From: Opitutia bacterium UBA7374
Lineage (GTDB): Bacteria > Verrucomicrobiota > Verrucomicrobiia > Opitutales > Coraliomargaritaceae
Reading direction: 5' to 3'
Assembly: GCA_002469895.1 (NCBI GenBank)
Contig: DKOA01000010.1
Span: forward strand, 20,809 to 62,233
Length of the DNA stretch: 41,425 nt
Position numbers and translations under genes: made by a program. The notes beneath the pieces are model-generated. The model ran no database searches, had not been told where the DNA came from, and worked only from the letters and a program-made list of their open reading frames with translations. The first letter of the stretch is position 1; each line of letters begins with the position of its first letter. Of this stretch, positions 25,788 to 33,463 are shown piece by piece.

Positions 25788-27212
25788 TTAAAGAATCGCG
25801 CCCGGTTGATAGGCGGCCGCTTCCGGGCAAGCCTCCGCCTCGGCTCGTACGGCCGTGCAAAATTGTTCTACTTGCACGGCTGCCATACCAGTGGATGCCA
25901 GTGCCTGAGAGATGACCGCGTCCACTTCCTCGACCGAGAGCCCCAAACGGGAATCTGCGGCCAGGCGGGCGGGCAAATCATTGTGCTCTGTCTCGCCGGA
26001 GCGCATATCGAAGACCGCCTGCACGGCATGTTCCTTGATCGCCTCGTGCGCCTCTTCACGGCCAGCGCCCCCTTTAACCGCCTGCATGAGGATCGTTGTG
26101 GTCGCCAGGAAGGGTCCGTAGCGCTCATTTTCTCGTCGAATGACCGCAGGATATACCTCCATTTGATTGAGAATCGTGAGAAACGTATCGAGCAGACCAT
26201 CGATCGCATAAAAGCTGTCCGGCAGGAATACACGGCGCACGACCGAGCAGGAGACATCGCCCTCATTCCACTGGTCTCCGGAAAGCTCCGCCGCCATTGC
26301 CAGATGCCCACGGAGAATTACGGAAAATCCATTCAAGCGCTCACAGCTACGGCTGTTCATCTTGTGCGGCATAGCCGAAGAACCCACCTGTCCGCGGGCA
26401 AAGCCTTCGCTGGCTAATTCATGACCCGCCATGATGCGCAGAGTCTTGGCAAAGCTGGAGGGCCCTGCGGCAAGGCGAACAAAGATGGAGACCACTTCAA
26501 AATCCAGCCCACGCGGGTATACTTGCCCAACCGTGTAGCTCGCCGCACCCACATTGAGGTGGTCGAGAATGGCTTCTTCCAGTTCGGATACCTTCTCTGC
26601 ATCACCCTCAAAGAGAGTAAGCAGATCCATTTGGGTACCGACCGGACCCTTCAGCCCACGCACCGGATAATTATCAATTAAGCGATCCAACTCACGGGCG
26701 GCGCAAAGCAAATCATCACCAAACATAGCGAGGCGCTTCCCAAAAGTTGTCGGCTGAGCAGGAACGTTGTGGGTCCGCGCAGTGATCACCAGGTCTTTCC
26801 ACTCTTCTGCACGATTGGCCACCTTAAGTAACGCAGCCATCACCTTGATACGGATTAACTCCAGTGCGCGGATGATCTGCAATTGCTCGACATTTTCTGT
26901 CAAATCACGGCTGGTCAGCCCTTTGTGGATGTGCTCGTGGCCCGCTAAATCGCAAAACTCTTCGATTCGGGCCTTCACGTCGTGACGCGTCACGGACTCG
27001 CGAGCTTGAATGGAAGCGAGGTCAATCCGACCCTTTACGCGCTCATAGTCTTCAATGGCCGCTTGCGGAATAGCCAGACCGAGGTCCTTCTGGGCACGCA
27101 ATACGGCAATCCAGTAGTCCCGCTCCAGAGCAATGCGCCCCTCTGCACTCCAGATGTCGCGCATTGACCGGGATGCATATCGAGTAGCTAATACGTTTGG
27201 CGTTGTTTCCAT
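25788..27212 (-). CDS. purB: Adenylosuccinate lyase
   Basis: A fumarase/aspartase-superfamily enzyme that splits adenylosuccinate to AMP and SAICAR to AICAR, both with release of fumarate. The superfamily signature is GSSAMPHKMNSRSCE. Other support comes from TSRDLTENVEQLQI, TARTHNVPAQPTTFGKRL and DQWNEGDVSCSVVRR. The ORF runs upstream to 27389 into holA, but the ATG at 27212 (METTPNVLATRY) is the natural start and gives 474 residues. It follows holA by 82 bp and precedes pfp. Together with guaB, the PurA-like gene and purM it makes the window rich in scattered purine genes. Confidence 0.95.
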   Translation of the reverse strand: METTPNVLATRYASRSMRDIWSAEGRIALERDYWIAVLRAQKDLGLAIPQAAIEDYERVKGRIDLASIQARESVTRHDVKARIEEFCDLAGHEHIHKGLTSRDLTENVEQLQIIRALELIRIKVMAALLKVANRAEEWKDLVITARTHNVPAQPTTFGKRLAMFGDDLLCAARELDRLIDNYPVRGLKGPVGTQMDLLTLFEGDAEKVSELEEAILDHLNVGAASYTVGQVYPRGLDFEVVSIFVRLAAGPSSFAKTLRIMAGHELASEGFARGQVGSSAMPHKMNSRSCERLNGFSVILRGHLAMAAELSGDQWNEGDVSCSVVRRVFLPDSFYAIDGLLDTFLTILNQMEVYPAVIRRENERYGPFLATTTILMQAVKGGAGREEAHEAIKEHAVQAVFDMRSGETEHNDLPARLAADSRLGLSVEEVDAVISQALASTGMAAVQVEQFCTAVRAEAEACPEAAAYQPGAIL

Positions 27213-27294
27213 TCTATGTGGCGAAAACGATCCAAAATAGAAGAGGAAGCACCTCTGGCGACGAAAAAAAGCAAAAAATCGGCCTGCGATTCGC

Positions 27295-28395
27295 CTACTT
27301 TCCCAGACAGGATACCGCCAGCTCGCGGCAGACTTCTTCTTGATCGTTCGGGCGCTCGATGATCGATTCAAAGGCTCGCGTAAAGGCAATCTGGAAATCC
27401 ACCAAGCGCTTCAACGGCACCTTGCGAGCGGTCTCGGCCAGTCGACCCAGATACCAAGGATTCTGAGAAAATACGTTGAGGTTGCTCTTTTCCGGGTCGT
27501 CCCCGAAGTGCTGCCCATAAGTCCGGGCAGCCGCCTCCAAATCACTCTTAGCGATGCCGCGACCACCCAGACGGAGGGCACCCGCATCGAGCAGGACGCG
27601 CAGCTGAATGAGCAGACGATTGCGGGATTGGAGACTGCCGAGCAAGCCGCGGGCATCCTTATTGGTGAAGAAATGTCGGCGCAAGGCTTGCAAAGTCCAT
27701 TCGAGCTGAAGCGAGAAAAACGCATCGGCCGCTTCAAAAAAGTCGGCTTCACCAAAATTAGGCACCAGTTCGTTGACCAATGATTCATCGATCACACCAC
27801 CCCCCCGACCAACAAAAGTACAAAGCTTGCTAATCTCTTCAACCAGTAGGCGGGTATTCGCATTGACCTTCCCGATCAGCAGTTCGGCTGCTCCGCGCTC
27901 GATTTGGCAATTTGACTTTTGGCACTCATCCCGGATAAGCAAGGCTAGAGACTGCGCAGTATCCTTGCCGCCACCCAGTGCGGTAAACGCACCTGTCTTC
28001 TGCAACCATTTAAAAAATGATCTCCGCTTGTCGACCGGATGCGCTGTAATGAGTACCCTGGCCGTAGCGGGATCCACTCCGGAAAGAAAGTCTTTCAAAT
28101 CTTCCAGTAAGTCGAGTGTGCCCTGCGCTCGACCGGTCACGGAATCCGCCAAAAAAGAAACATCTTTTAACCAGACTACCTTGCGCTCGCCAAACATGGA
28201 AAGCGTTTGCACCGCAGTTCGAAAGCGATTGAGTGCCGCCTCCACCTCGGCAATATTGCCCGAACGGCCGTCCACCACCTCCTTCGAAAGATCATCGGCC
28301 AGATCCTTTGTCTCTTCTGCAAACCACTCTTTGCCTTTTTCGGCGACCAGGTAATCATCGTCACCACAGATAAATGTGAAAGGCTTATCGGACAT
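27295..28395 (-). CDS. holA: DNA polymerase III delta subunit
   Basis: The clamp-loader subunit that opens the sliding clamp. The 366-residue protein begins MSDKPFTFICGDDDYLVAEKG, the usual HolA strand and helix, then GERKVVWLKDVSFL. The AAA+-like fold lacks a working Walker A, as expected for delta. The RVLITAHPVDKRRSFFKWLQ block and the C-terminal helical domain (RGLLGSLQSRNRLLIQLRVLL) are typical. The frame extends to 28443, but the ATG at 28395 is preferred. No Shine-Dalgarno sequence is seen before it. It is the second gene of the cinA-holA-purB-pfp series. Confidence 0.85.
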   Translation of the reverse strand: MSDKPFTFICGDDDYLVAEKGKEWFAEETKDLADDLSKEVVDGRSGNIAEVEAALNRFRTAVQTLSMFGERKVVWLKDVSFLADSVTGRAQGTLDLLEDLKDFLSGVDPATARVLITAHPVDKRRSFFKWLQKTGAFTALGGGKDTAQSLALLIRDECQKSNCQIERGAAELLIGKVNANTRLLVEEISKLCTFVGRGGGVIDESLVNELVPNFGEADFFEAADAFFSLQLEWTLQALRRHFFTNKDARGLLGSLQSRNRLLIQLRVLLDAGALRLGGRGIAKSDLEAAARTYGQHFGDDPEKSNLNVFSQNPWYLGRLAETARKVPLKRLVDFQIAFTRAFESIIERPNDQEEVCRELAVSCLGK

Positions 28396-28460
28396 GGGAC
28401 AAATCATACTGCCGCAGCAGACAACCAGTGCAAGGCGGAACACGCCAAACGAGCCCTCCT

Positions 28461-29744
28461 TTAATCCGGAGCGTTACAACTGAGAAACTCTTCGACCTTA
28501 TACTTCCGTAAGTTTCGGCGCATCCAGTCCAGCGCGGCATTGACGGCACGCGTCTTTACATCGAGTCGGCCACCAGTGTAACGAACTGTCTGACTCCAAA
28601 TACCAACCGGAGAGTGGTAGCCGATATGAATCGTGCCCACCGGGTTTTCCTGATCGCCCCCGCCCGGACCAGCGAATCCCGTAATACTCAAGCCATAATC
28701 CGCCGATAGGCGCTCCGCCACACCCGAGGCCATAGCAATGGCACATTCCGCACTCACCGCTCCATGTTGCGCTAAGAGCGATTCGGGAACCCCCAGCTGA
28801 GCCACTTTCACATCATTCGTGTAGCAGACGATCCCACCAACAAATGATTTCGATGCGCCTGGTATGTTTGTAAAGGCATCGCTTAAAAGACCTCCCGTGC
28901 AGGACTCGGCAACGCCCAGAGTACGGTCCAGTGCCCGCAGTTCCCGTTGTACCGCCTCCGCCAGCGAGCAATCGCCAAAGCAGACAAAATTTTCTTCCAT
29001 TAACTCACGTGCTTGGTGGGCAAGAATTTCCACCGAATCGGCGCTCAGGTGACCACTACGACTACTGAAGCGCACATCAACGATGCCGTAATGTACGCAA
29101 TAGGCAATCTGTAGGTCCTCTTGGCGATTTTGCAGCGGTTGCAGGCGTTCCTCGACTGCTGATTCACCCAAGCCACAGGTACGCATCTGCAGGTAGGCGG
29201 GCTGACTCGAGAGATATCCCTCTGCCTGCAGCAAAGGGATGACTTTGTGCTCGAACATGGGACGAAGCTCCTGCGTGGGCCCGGGCAAAAGAACCAATAA
29301 CTTGCCCTTTTGCCGGTGAACCAAACCGGGCGCAGTACCACGCGCATTTTTTAGAACAATGCCATCTTTGAATCGGTAACACTGGGAAAGGTGGTGATCT
29401 GCCATCTCATAACCCAGAGCGGCAAAGCGTTTGCGGATCGATTGCTCGATAGTCGGATCAAAAACCAACTCCGCCCCCAATGCCTCGGCAATCGTCTCGC
29501 GGGTTAGGTCATCGGAAGTTGGCCCCAGACCACCTGTGGTAATGACCAGATCCGAACGACTCCAGGCCTCATGAAAAGCACGAACAATCTCTTCGCGCTC
29601 GTCCGTGATAATCCGAGCCCGCTGCACGGAAAGCCCAAGTTTTGCTAACTCGCCGCCGAGGTAGGTCAGATGCGCGTTGTCGCGGATACCAACAAGTAAT
29701 TCGTCCCCGAAGTTGATGATCTCGACTGATTTTGTTTCCGACAT
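28461..29744 (-). CDS. cinA: CinA-like nucleotide pyrophosphatase / NMN amidohydrolase
   Basis: A two-domain protein of 427 residues. The N-terminal MoaB/MptA-like COG1058 domain has INFGDELLVGIRDNAH and TTGGLGPTSDDLTRE, thought to act as an ADP-ribose or NAD-related pyrophosphatase. The C-terminal CinA/PncC domain has VAESCTGGLLSDAFTNIPG and ITGFAGPGG and deamidates nicotinamide mononucleotide for recycling to NAD. It is linked to competence in some bacteria. The ATG at 29744 is preferred over the ORF start at 29771. It is the first gene of its run; the 240 bp upstream to vapC contain no recognisable gene. Confidence 0.93.
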   Translation of the reverse strand: MSETKSVEIINFGDELLVGIRDNAHLTYLGGELAKLGLSVQRARIITDEREEIVRAFHEAWSRSDLVITTGGLGPTSDDLTRETIAEALGAELVFDPTIEQSIRKRFAALGYEMADHHLSQCYRFKDGIVLKNARGTAPGLVHRQKGKLLVLLPGPTQELRPMFEHKVIPLLQAEGYLSSQPAYLQMRTCGLGESAVEERLQPLQNRQEDLQIAYCVHYGIVDVRFSSRSGHLSADSVEILAHQARELMEENFVCFGDCSLAEAVQRELRALDRTLGVAESCTGGLLSDAFTNIPGASKSFVGGIVCYTNDVKVAQLGVPESLLAQHGAVSAECAIAMASGVAERLSADYGLSITGFAGPGGGDQENPVGTIHIGYHSPVGIWSQTVRYTGGRLDVKTRAVNAALDWMRRNLRKYKVEEFLSCNAPD

Positions 29745-29984
29745 GGTCTTTTCGGGAAGGTGTGTTCCCACCGATTACAATTAAAAAGTGTGCAGTTCGA
29801 CAGATCATTCAAGCATTACCGTTAACCAAAACCAAAATGCACAAAAACTACCCTCTTCTTTCGCAAGCATGATAAGTATATTCCCATCGAATGAGTGAAA
29901 CGGTAAAGGTCAAGAGGCAGCACACTAAAGAAGTTGCCGCCTCTAGTCGTGAACGGATCCCTAGCGTCCTTTCTTCGAAGGCGC

Positions 29985-30350
29985 TCACCTGGCTGGCTGG
30001 CCGGGTTTTAGTTTTCTGGAAATGGCATCCAGTCGTTTGTCCAAAGTCCAGAGCGGAGCTGCGCTCAGCATCGATGAAACCAAGAGGTGTGCATCCACAT
30101 AGCCAATGCCCTTCCCGTAAAGCTTGTTCTCTTCAATCAGGTGCGTTACTTCGTCATCGGAGGCATGCATGCTCATCGGCAAGTTCTCGAGCAGACTTAG
30201 AAATTGCTTTCGCTTCGCTATATTGCCCAGACGCAGCTCCCCGATGATCATCGAATGGGTCACCACGGCTCCTTCGTTCAGCCAATCGCTGAGCAGAGGA
30301 TCGCCTTCCCGCAAAAACCCAACCCACACCGACGTATCCACCAATACCAT
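29985..30350 (-). CDS. vapC: VapC-family PIN-domain toxin
   Basis: A 121-residue PIN-domain ribonuclease, toxin half of a type II toxin-antitoxin pair. The four acidic active-site residues are visible: Asp5 in LVDTSVW, Glu38 in IIGELRLG, Asp86 in GYVDAHLL and Asp104 in WTLDKRLD. VapC toxins usually cut tRNA(fMet) or the sarcin-ricin loop; the target here is unknown. Its ATG at 30350 shares bases with the vapB stop codon (TAATG), so translation is coupled and the antitoxin is made first. The C-terminus ends in a short basic stretch. It looks intact. Confidence 0.93.
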   Translation of the reverse strand: MVLVDTSVWVGFLREGDPLLSDWLNEGAVVTHSMIIGELRLGNIAKRKQFLSLLENLPMSMHASDDEVTHLIEENKLYGKGIGYVDAHLLVSSMLSAAPLWTLDKRLDAISRKLKPGQPAR

Positions 30351-30532
30351 TATCGGCGGGGGATATCTGTAAGTCTAGGTGCACTGCCCCCAAGAGAAGC
30401 CAGACGCCGAGCACTCTCTTTTTCGATCAGGCTACGCAAGCCTTCGTGAAGCAATCGGGTCTTCTCCTCGATCCCAGTGAGCTTCGCGGCCTTTTCGAAT
30501 AGCGCATCCTCCAGATTCAATGTAGTTCTCAT
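30350..30532 (-). CDS. vapB: VapB-type antitoxin (type II)
   Basis: A 60-residue antitoxin. The N-terminus MRTTLNLEDALFEKAAKLTG is the ribbon-helix-helix pattern of the short VapB family (DUF2191), which binds the operon promoter as a dimer. The C-terminal half, through KTRLLHEGLRSLIEKE and the proline-rich end, should wrap the toxin and block its active site. The start codon at 30532 lies inside a 22-bp perfect palindrome, the likely operator. The stop overlaps the vapC start by one base step (TAATG). Confidence 0.92.
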   Translation of the reverse strand: MRTTLNLEDALFEKAAKLTGIEEKTRLLHEGLRSLIEKESARRLASLGGSAPRLTDIPRR

Positions 30533-30550
30533 GCATATATATATGCATGA
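30529..30550. promoter_or_regulatory. 22-bp perfect palindrome over the vapB start (probable VapBC operator)
   Basis: The 11-base half-site TCATGCATATA is followed directly by its exact reverse complement, with no spacer. It covers the vapB start codon and the presumed -10 element. Autoregulation of vapBC through palindromes bound by the VapB RHH dimer is well established; the assignment here is by position and symmetry. Confidence 0.7.
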
Positions 30551-30567
30551 ATGTGTGCATCCTTCAA
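30538..30567 (-). promoter_or_regulatory. Predicted vapBC promoter
   Basis: On the minus strand a TTGAAG (30567-30562) lies 18 bases before a TATATA (30543-30538), reasonable -35 and -10 elements. The -10 is inside the palindrome. Transcription would begin close to the ATG at 30532, making the mRNA leaderless or nearly so. This is inference from sequence only. Confidence 0.4.
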
Positions 30568-30788
30568 GCCTTCCTTTTTACCAACGCGGAGAGGGATCAC
30601 TCAGTTGTGACTGCCTTAAGAGAAACGCACCCGAAAGGGTTTTACGTCACTTGGCGAGTAATGGAGATTTGTCATTCCCCCACCGAAATCATTGGCATGG
30701 GGAATCTAGCAAAACCATTTGTCATCACAAAATATAGGGCGACTAAATATACGCAGCACACAGACTACTGCTTCCGTCCAGTTAGGGC
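30568..30788. other. Intergenic stretch without a recognised gene
   Basis: Lies between the vapBC promoter and the end of the gene remnant at 30789. An open frame on the plus strand (30547-30846) exists, but its product resembles nothing I know and it runs antisense into the remnant. I regard it as non-coding. The AT-rich, repeat-free sequence differs in feel from the neighbouring genes. Confidence 0.4.
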
Positions 30789-31094
30789 CTATTCGGATTG
30801 TTCGGCTCGAACTCGAAAGAACCGACTTGCGGTTCTCGAACCATAAGTCCCCGGTGTAACGGCATTCCACGTTATCAGATCCTGGCTGGACTCCAAAATG
30901 ATCTCAACATTCCCCGCAGACTCTGTCGGAATGACAACCGCATTTAATGGTGTCATCGACGATGCGCTTTCCACAGTTGTCACGATACTAACGATAAAAG
31001 ATATGGGTCTAGTAGGTAGATAGGTATCCGTGTCTGCTTCGAGGGATAATTTTATTGTACATGGTTCTACTAGAATTGCTCCTTTCGGGTCATT
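30789..31094 (-). pseudogene. 5'-truncated remnant of a Verrucomicrobia-type secreted protein
   Basis: The minus-strand frame is open from 31094 (after an in-frame TAA at 31097-31095) to the stop at 30789. Its product runs CTIKLSLEADTDTYLP, then LNAVVIPTESAGNVEIILE, SSQDLITWNAVTPGTYGS and RFFRVRAEQ. This order (P-x-N-x-VVIP, ESS-x-DL-x-x-W, PG-x-Y, RFFRVR) is one I associate with the C-terminal region of small secreted proteins common in Puniceicoccales. The signal peptide and N-terminus are missing and there is no ATG; only a GTG at 30983 could start a shorter product. An AAAGGAG sits just before an ATT at 31076. The upstream 80-residue ORF (31070-31312) is in another frame and unrelated. 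Confidence 0.6.
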
Positions 31095-31220
31095 TTAATC
31101 ATGCAGGCATCGCTTTCGGTGTATGGTCTAGTTCGCCGGTCAAACCCGAATGATGCAAAGCATACATCCCATCCGATTGCATCCTTCGAGTTGAATTCGG
31201 CGGAATACAGTTTGCCGAAG

Positions 31221-31234
31221 AGAACATTCGTTCT
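31221..31234. promoter_or_regulatory. GAAC-N4-GTTC palindrome upstream of uvrC (LexA-box-like)
   Basis: AGAAC-ATTC-GTTCT lies 25 bases before the uvrC start. It has the GAAC-N4-GTTC form of the LexA box of Gram-positive bacteria. A second inverted repeat (GTTCTAT / ATAGAAC, 8-base gap) overlaps its right arm at 31230-31251. The LexA motif reported for Verrucomicrobia is, as I recall, TGTTC-N4-GAACA, which this does not match, so the assignment is tentative. Confidence 0.35.
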
Positions 31235-31258
31235 ATTACATTTTATAGAACAAACCTC

Positions 31259-32731
31259 ATGCCAGAGTCCTCCCCGATAAACCTGAAAGAAAAAGTGCGG
31301 CGCCTGCCGCACAGTCCGGGCGTGTACCTGATGAAGGACCGACTCGGACAGACGATCTATGTGGGTAAGGCAAAGGATTTAAAGAAGCGGGTATCGACCT
31401 ACTTCCAGGCCTCCCGGAAATTGACCATCGCACAGCCGAAGATCCGGGCAATGATCGATTTAATTGAGAGCTTCGAGACGATTGACGTGAAATCAGAGGC
31501 GGAGGCGCTCTTGCTCGAGGGGCAGTTGATCAAAAAGTACCGGCCTCGCTACAATACGGATTTTACCGATGACAAACGTTTCCTCCTGGTTCGGGTGGAT
31601 CCACGGGAACCACTCCCGAGGTTTCGCCTGACCCGCAACCGGGTGGATAGCCGGTCCCGGCATTACGGGCCCTTTGCCCACTCCGGAGATCTCCGCAAAA
31701 CTCTGGCGGAACTGCGGCGTAAATACGGCATCCTTCTGGGGGATGCGAAACCGGTTGATTTAGGTGATGGCAGGTGGCGGCTCTACGATGATGCCCGTCA
31801 GGAACTCTATGAACACGCTAATGAAATTACTCAGGCGGAGTACCGTGAACGAGTCGATGCAGCCTGTGAATGTCTCGAAGGAAAGGCGGTCGAATGGCTG
31901 GCAGATCTAAAAAAACAGATGCGATCCGCTGCGGAGAAGCGCGACTATGAGAAGGCTGCCTCTCTGCGCGACCGGATCAATGCACTCCAGCGGACGGCCC
32001 AACGCACGCGTAAATTTGAGCGGAATCTGTTGGGCACCCACAATCAAAGTGAGTCCGTTAAACGCCTGCAGAGCCTGCTCACATTGCCGACCAAACCGAC
32101 TCATATGGAATGCTTCGATATTTCCCATATTTCCGGCAGTTTCTGCGTGGCCTCTATGGTCTGTTTTCAACGTGGACGTCCGGATCGACAAAGCTACCGG
32201 CGTTATAAGATCAAATCCTTTGTCGGGAATGACGACTTCCGTGCGATGGAGGAAGTGGTCGGGCGGCGCTACCGGCGTCTCCACGAAGAAGGACGCTCCT
32301 TCCCCGACCTGATTGTGATTGATGGCGGTGCTGGTCAGGTCAATGCGGCGCTCAAAGCCTTTCTCGGGCAAGGGCTGGAGCCGCCCGCTTTGATCGGCTT
32401 AGCGAAGAAAAAAGAAACTATCATCTTCAGCGACGGGCGACCGCCGCTGAACTTATCCTACCACGACCCGGCACTGCGTATGCTCCAACATATCCGCGAC
32501 GAAGCGCACCAATTTGCCAATCGCTTTAATGCCGACCTGCGTAGCCAGCGACTAAAGGAATCCATCCTCGCAGACTTCACCGGGATCGGCCCCGAAAAGC
32601 GGGCACGACTTCTCGAACACTTTGGATCCATCGCCAAGCTGCGTTTAGCAAACGTGGATCAGCTGATTGCAGTTGAAGGGATTGGGCCGAAGACTGCTGC
32701 ACGATTAGCTGAATTTCTCTCCAGTGAATAA
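31259..32731 (+). CDS. uvrC: Compact excinuclease subunit C
   Basis: Makes both incisions in nucleotide excision repair with UvrB. The GIY-YIG domain covers about residues 15-100 (GVYLMKD, IYVGKAKDLKKRV). A UVR motif for UvrB binding is at about 213-247. The RNase H-like nuclease has Asp287 in ECFDISH, Asp325/326 in GNDDFRAM, Asp355 in IVIDGGAGQ and His417 in RDEAHQFA. Two C-terminal HhH motifs follow (FTGIGPEKRARLL, VEGIGPKTAARL). The protein is 490 residues against about 600 in E. coli: the cysteines that bind an iron-sulfur cluster are absent from residues 150-195, and about 100 residues between the UVR motif and the nuclease are replaced by a short linker. Confidence 0.94.
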   Translation: MPESSPINLKEKVRRLPHSPGVYLMKDRLGQTIYVGKAKDLKKRVSTYFQASRKLTIAQPKIRAMIDLIESFETIDVKSEAEALLLEGQLIKKYRPRYNTDFTDDKRFLLVRVDPREPLPRFRLTRNRVDSRSRHYGPFAHSGDLRKTLAELRRKYGILLGDAKPVDLGDGRWRLYDDARQELYEHANEITQAEYRERVDAACECLEGKAVEWLADLKKQMRSAAEKRDYEKAASLRDRINALQRTAQRTRKFERNLLGTHNQSESVKRLQSLLTLPTKPTHMECFDISHISGSFCVASMVCFQRGRPDRQSYRRYKIKSFVGNDDFRAMEEVVGRRYRRLHEEGRSFPDLIVIDGGAGQVNAALKAFLGQGLEPPALIGLAKKKETIIFSDGRPPLNLSYHDPALRMLQHIRDEAHQFANRFNADLRSQRLKESILADFTGIGPEKRARLLEHFGSIAKLRLANVDQLIAVEGIGPKTAARLAEFLSSE

Positions 32732-32838
32732 TCCGAACTGACTGGAGCCGCTGCGGATAAAAGCCTGTGTAGCTCAACTCGCCCTCGTTTTGTCACGGGC
32801 ACGGTGCCCCCTTGCCTGGTTTGCCTTACGGGCTGTAC

Positions 32839-33201
32839 CTATTCGGCAATGCCATACATCAAATCGATCTCGCGATCACGCTGATCGACAACGGACAGGC
32901 GCCCGCCTTCCTCCACAACCCTAAGGGCGGTATAGTCTTCTCCGTTAACCGGAGCCAGCTGCTTCAAGTAGTCTGCTTCAATGAGCGAGGCATAATCAAC
33001 CGATTGAACCGACTTATCCTCGATATATAGCTGGCCGGCATCCGCAACCTTATGAAGGTTCTCGACTATCTTTTGCTCATGATATCTCTCACGTACTTTT
33101 TCCATCGCCGGAATGCTCATAGCTCCCAGCAGAATAACAATCACCAGGACGATGATCATCTCAATCAGAGTAAAGCCTGTTTTTCCTACGGAGTCGTTCA
33201 T
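32839..33201 (-). CDS. Type IV pilin-like / pseudopilin protein
   Basis: A 120-residue protein with a class III (prepilin) signal: KTG followed by FTLIEMIIVLVIVILLGAM, with Glu at position +5 after the predicted cleavage glycine. The hydrophobic helix is the usual assembly stem. The rest is a short charged globular domain. Such proteins are processed by prepilin peptidase and assembled in type IV pili or type II secretion pseudopili; Verrucomicrobia also encode many orphan copies. No assembly genes are adjacent. The ORF begins at 33225, but the ATG at 33201 leaves the usual short leader. It is convergent with uvrC. Confidence 0.87.
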   Translation of the reverse strand: MNDSVGKTGFTLIEMIIVLVIVILLGAMSIPAMEKVRERYHEQKIVENLHKVADAGQLYIEDKSVQSVDYASLIEADYLKQLAPVNGEDYTALRVVEEGGRLSVVDQRDREIDLMYGIAE

Positions 33202-33307
33202 GGTTCTACTTTTTGGAAATAACATAAGTGATTACGGTAACGAGGTGGACTGCTGAAACAAGCACAAAGCGATAACTCCTTCATTCGTTTATAAAGTACC
33301 CACCTCC

Positions 33308-33457
33308 CTAAAAATTAATTCCGCCGATCCACCAAGCAAGCAGCAGGGGCAGCAACATTAATAAACACATCACGCAAAGAATGATTCGTATACTCCGTCT
33401 TGCTGCTGCAGGAAGTTCTTCCGTAGACCTGCTGTCACTTTCCCGCTCTGCTTTCAT
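33308..33457 (-). CDS. 49-residue single-span membrane protein
   Basis: A short open frame from the ATG at 33457 to TAG at 33308-33310. The product has a hydrophilic, charged N-terminal half (KAERESDSR), then a basic RRSIRI flank and one hydrophobic span (CVMCLLMLLPLLLAWW) near the C-terminus. It begins 6 bases after the stop codon of the FGE-like gene on the same strand, so it is probably translated from the same transcript. I know no family for it. The topology, tight spacing and uninterrupted frame support it, but the length is small and the call rests on those features alone. Confidence 0.5.
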   Translation of the reverse strand: MKAERESDSRSTEELPAAARRSIRIILCVMCLLMLLPLLLAWWIGGINF

Positions 33458-33463
33458 CGTCGA

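Noticed and set aside
30547..30846. 99-residue plus-strand frame after the vapB palindrome
   Set aside because: No recognisable features, and it runs antisense into the RFFRVRA remnant, whose frame is better supported.
31070..31312. 80-residue minus-strand frame spanning the uvrC start
   Set aside because: It begins inside the uvrC coding region in antisense and contains no signal peptide or known motif. It covers the uvrC regulatory region, so I treat it as chance.
32796..32812. GGGCAC/GTGCCC symmetry downstream of uvrC
   Set aside because: The arms are separated by one base only, so no hairpin can form, and there is no U-run. Not a terminator.
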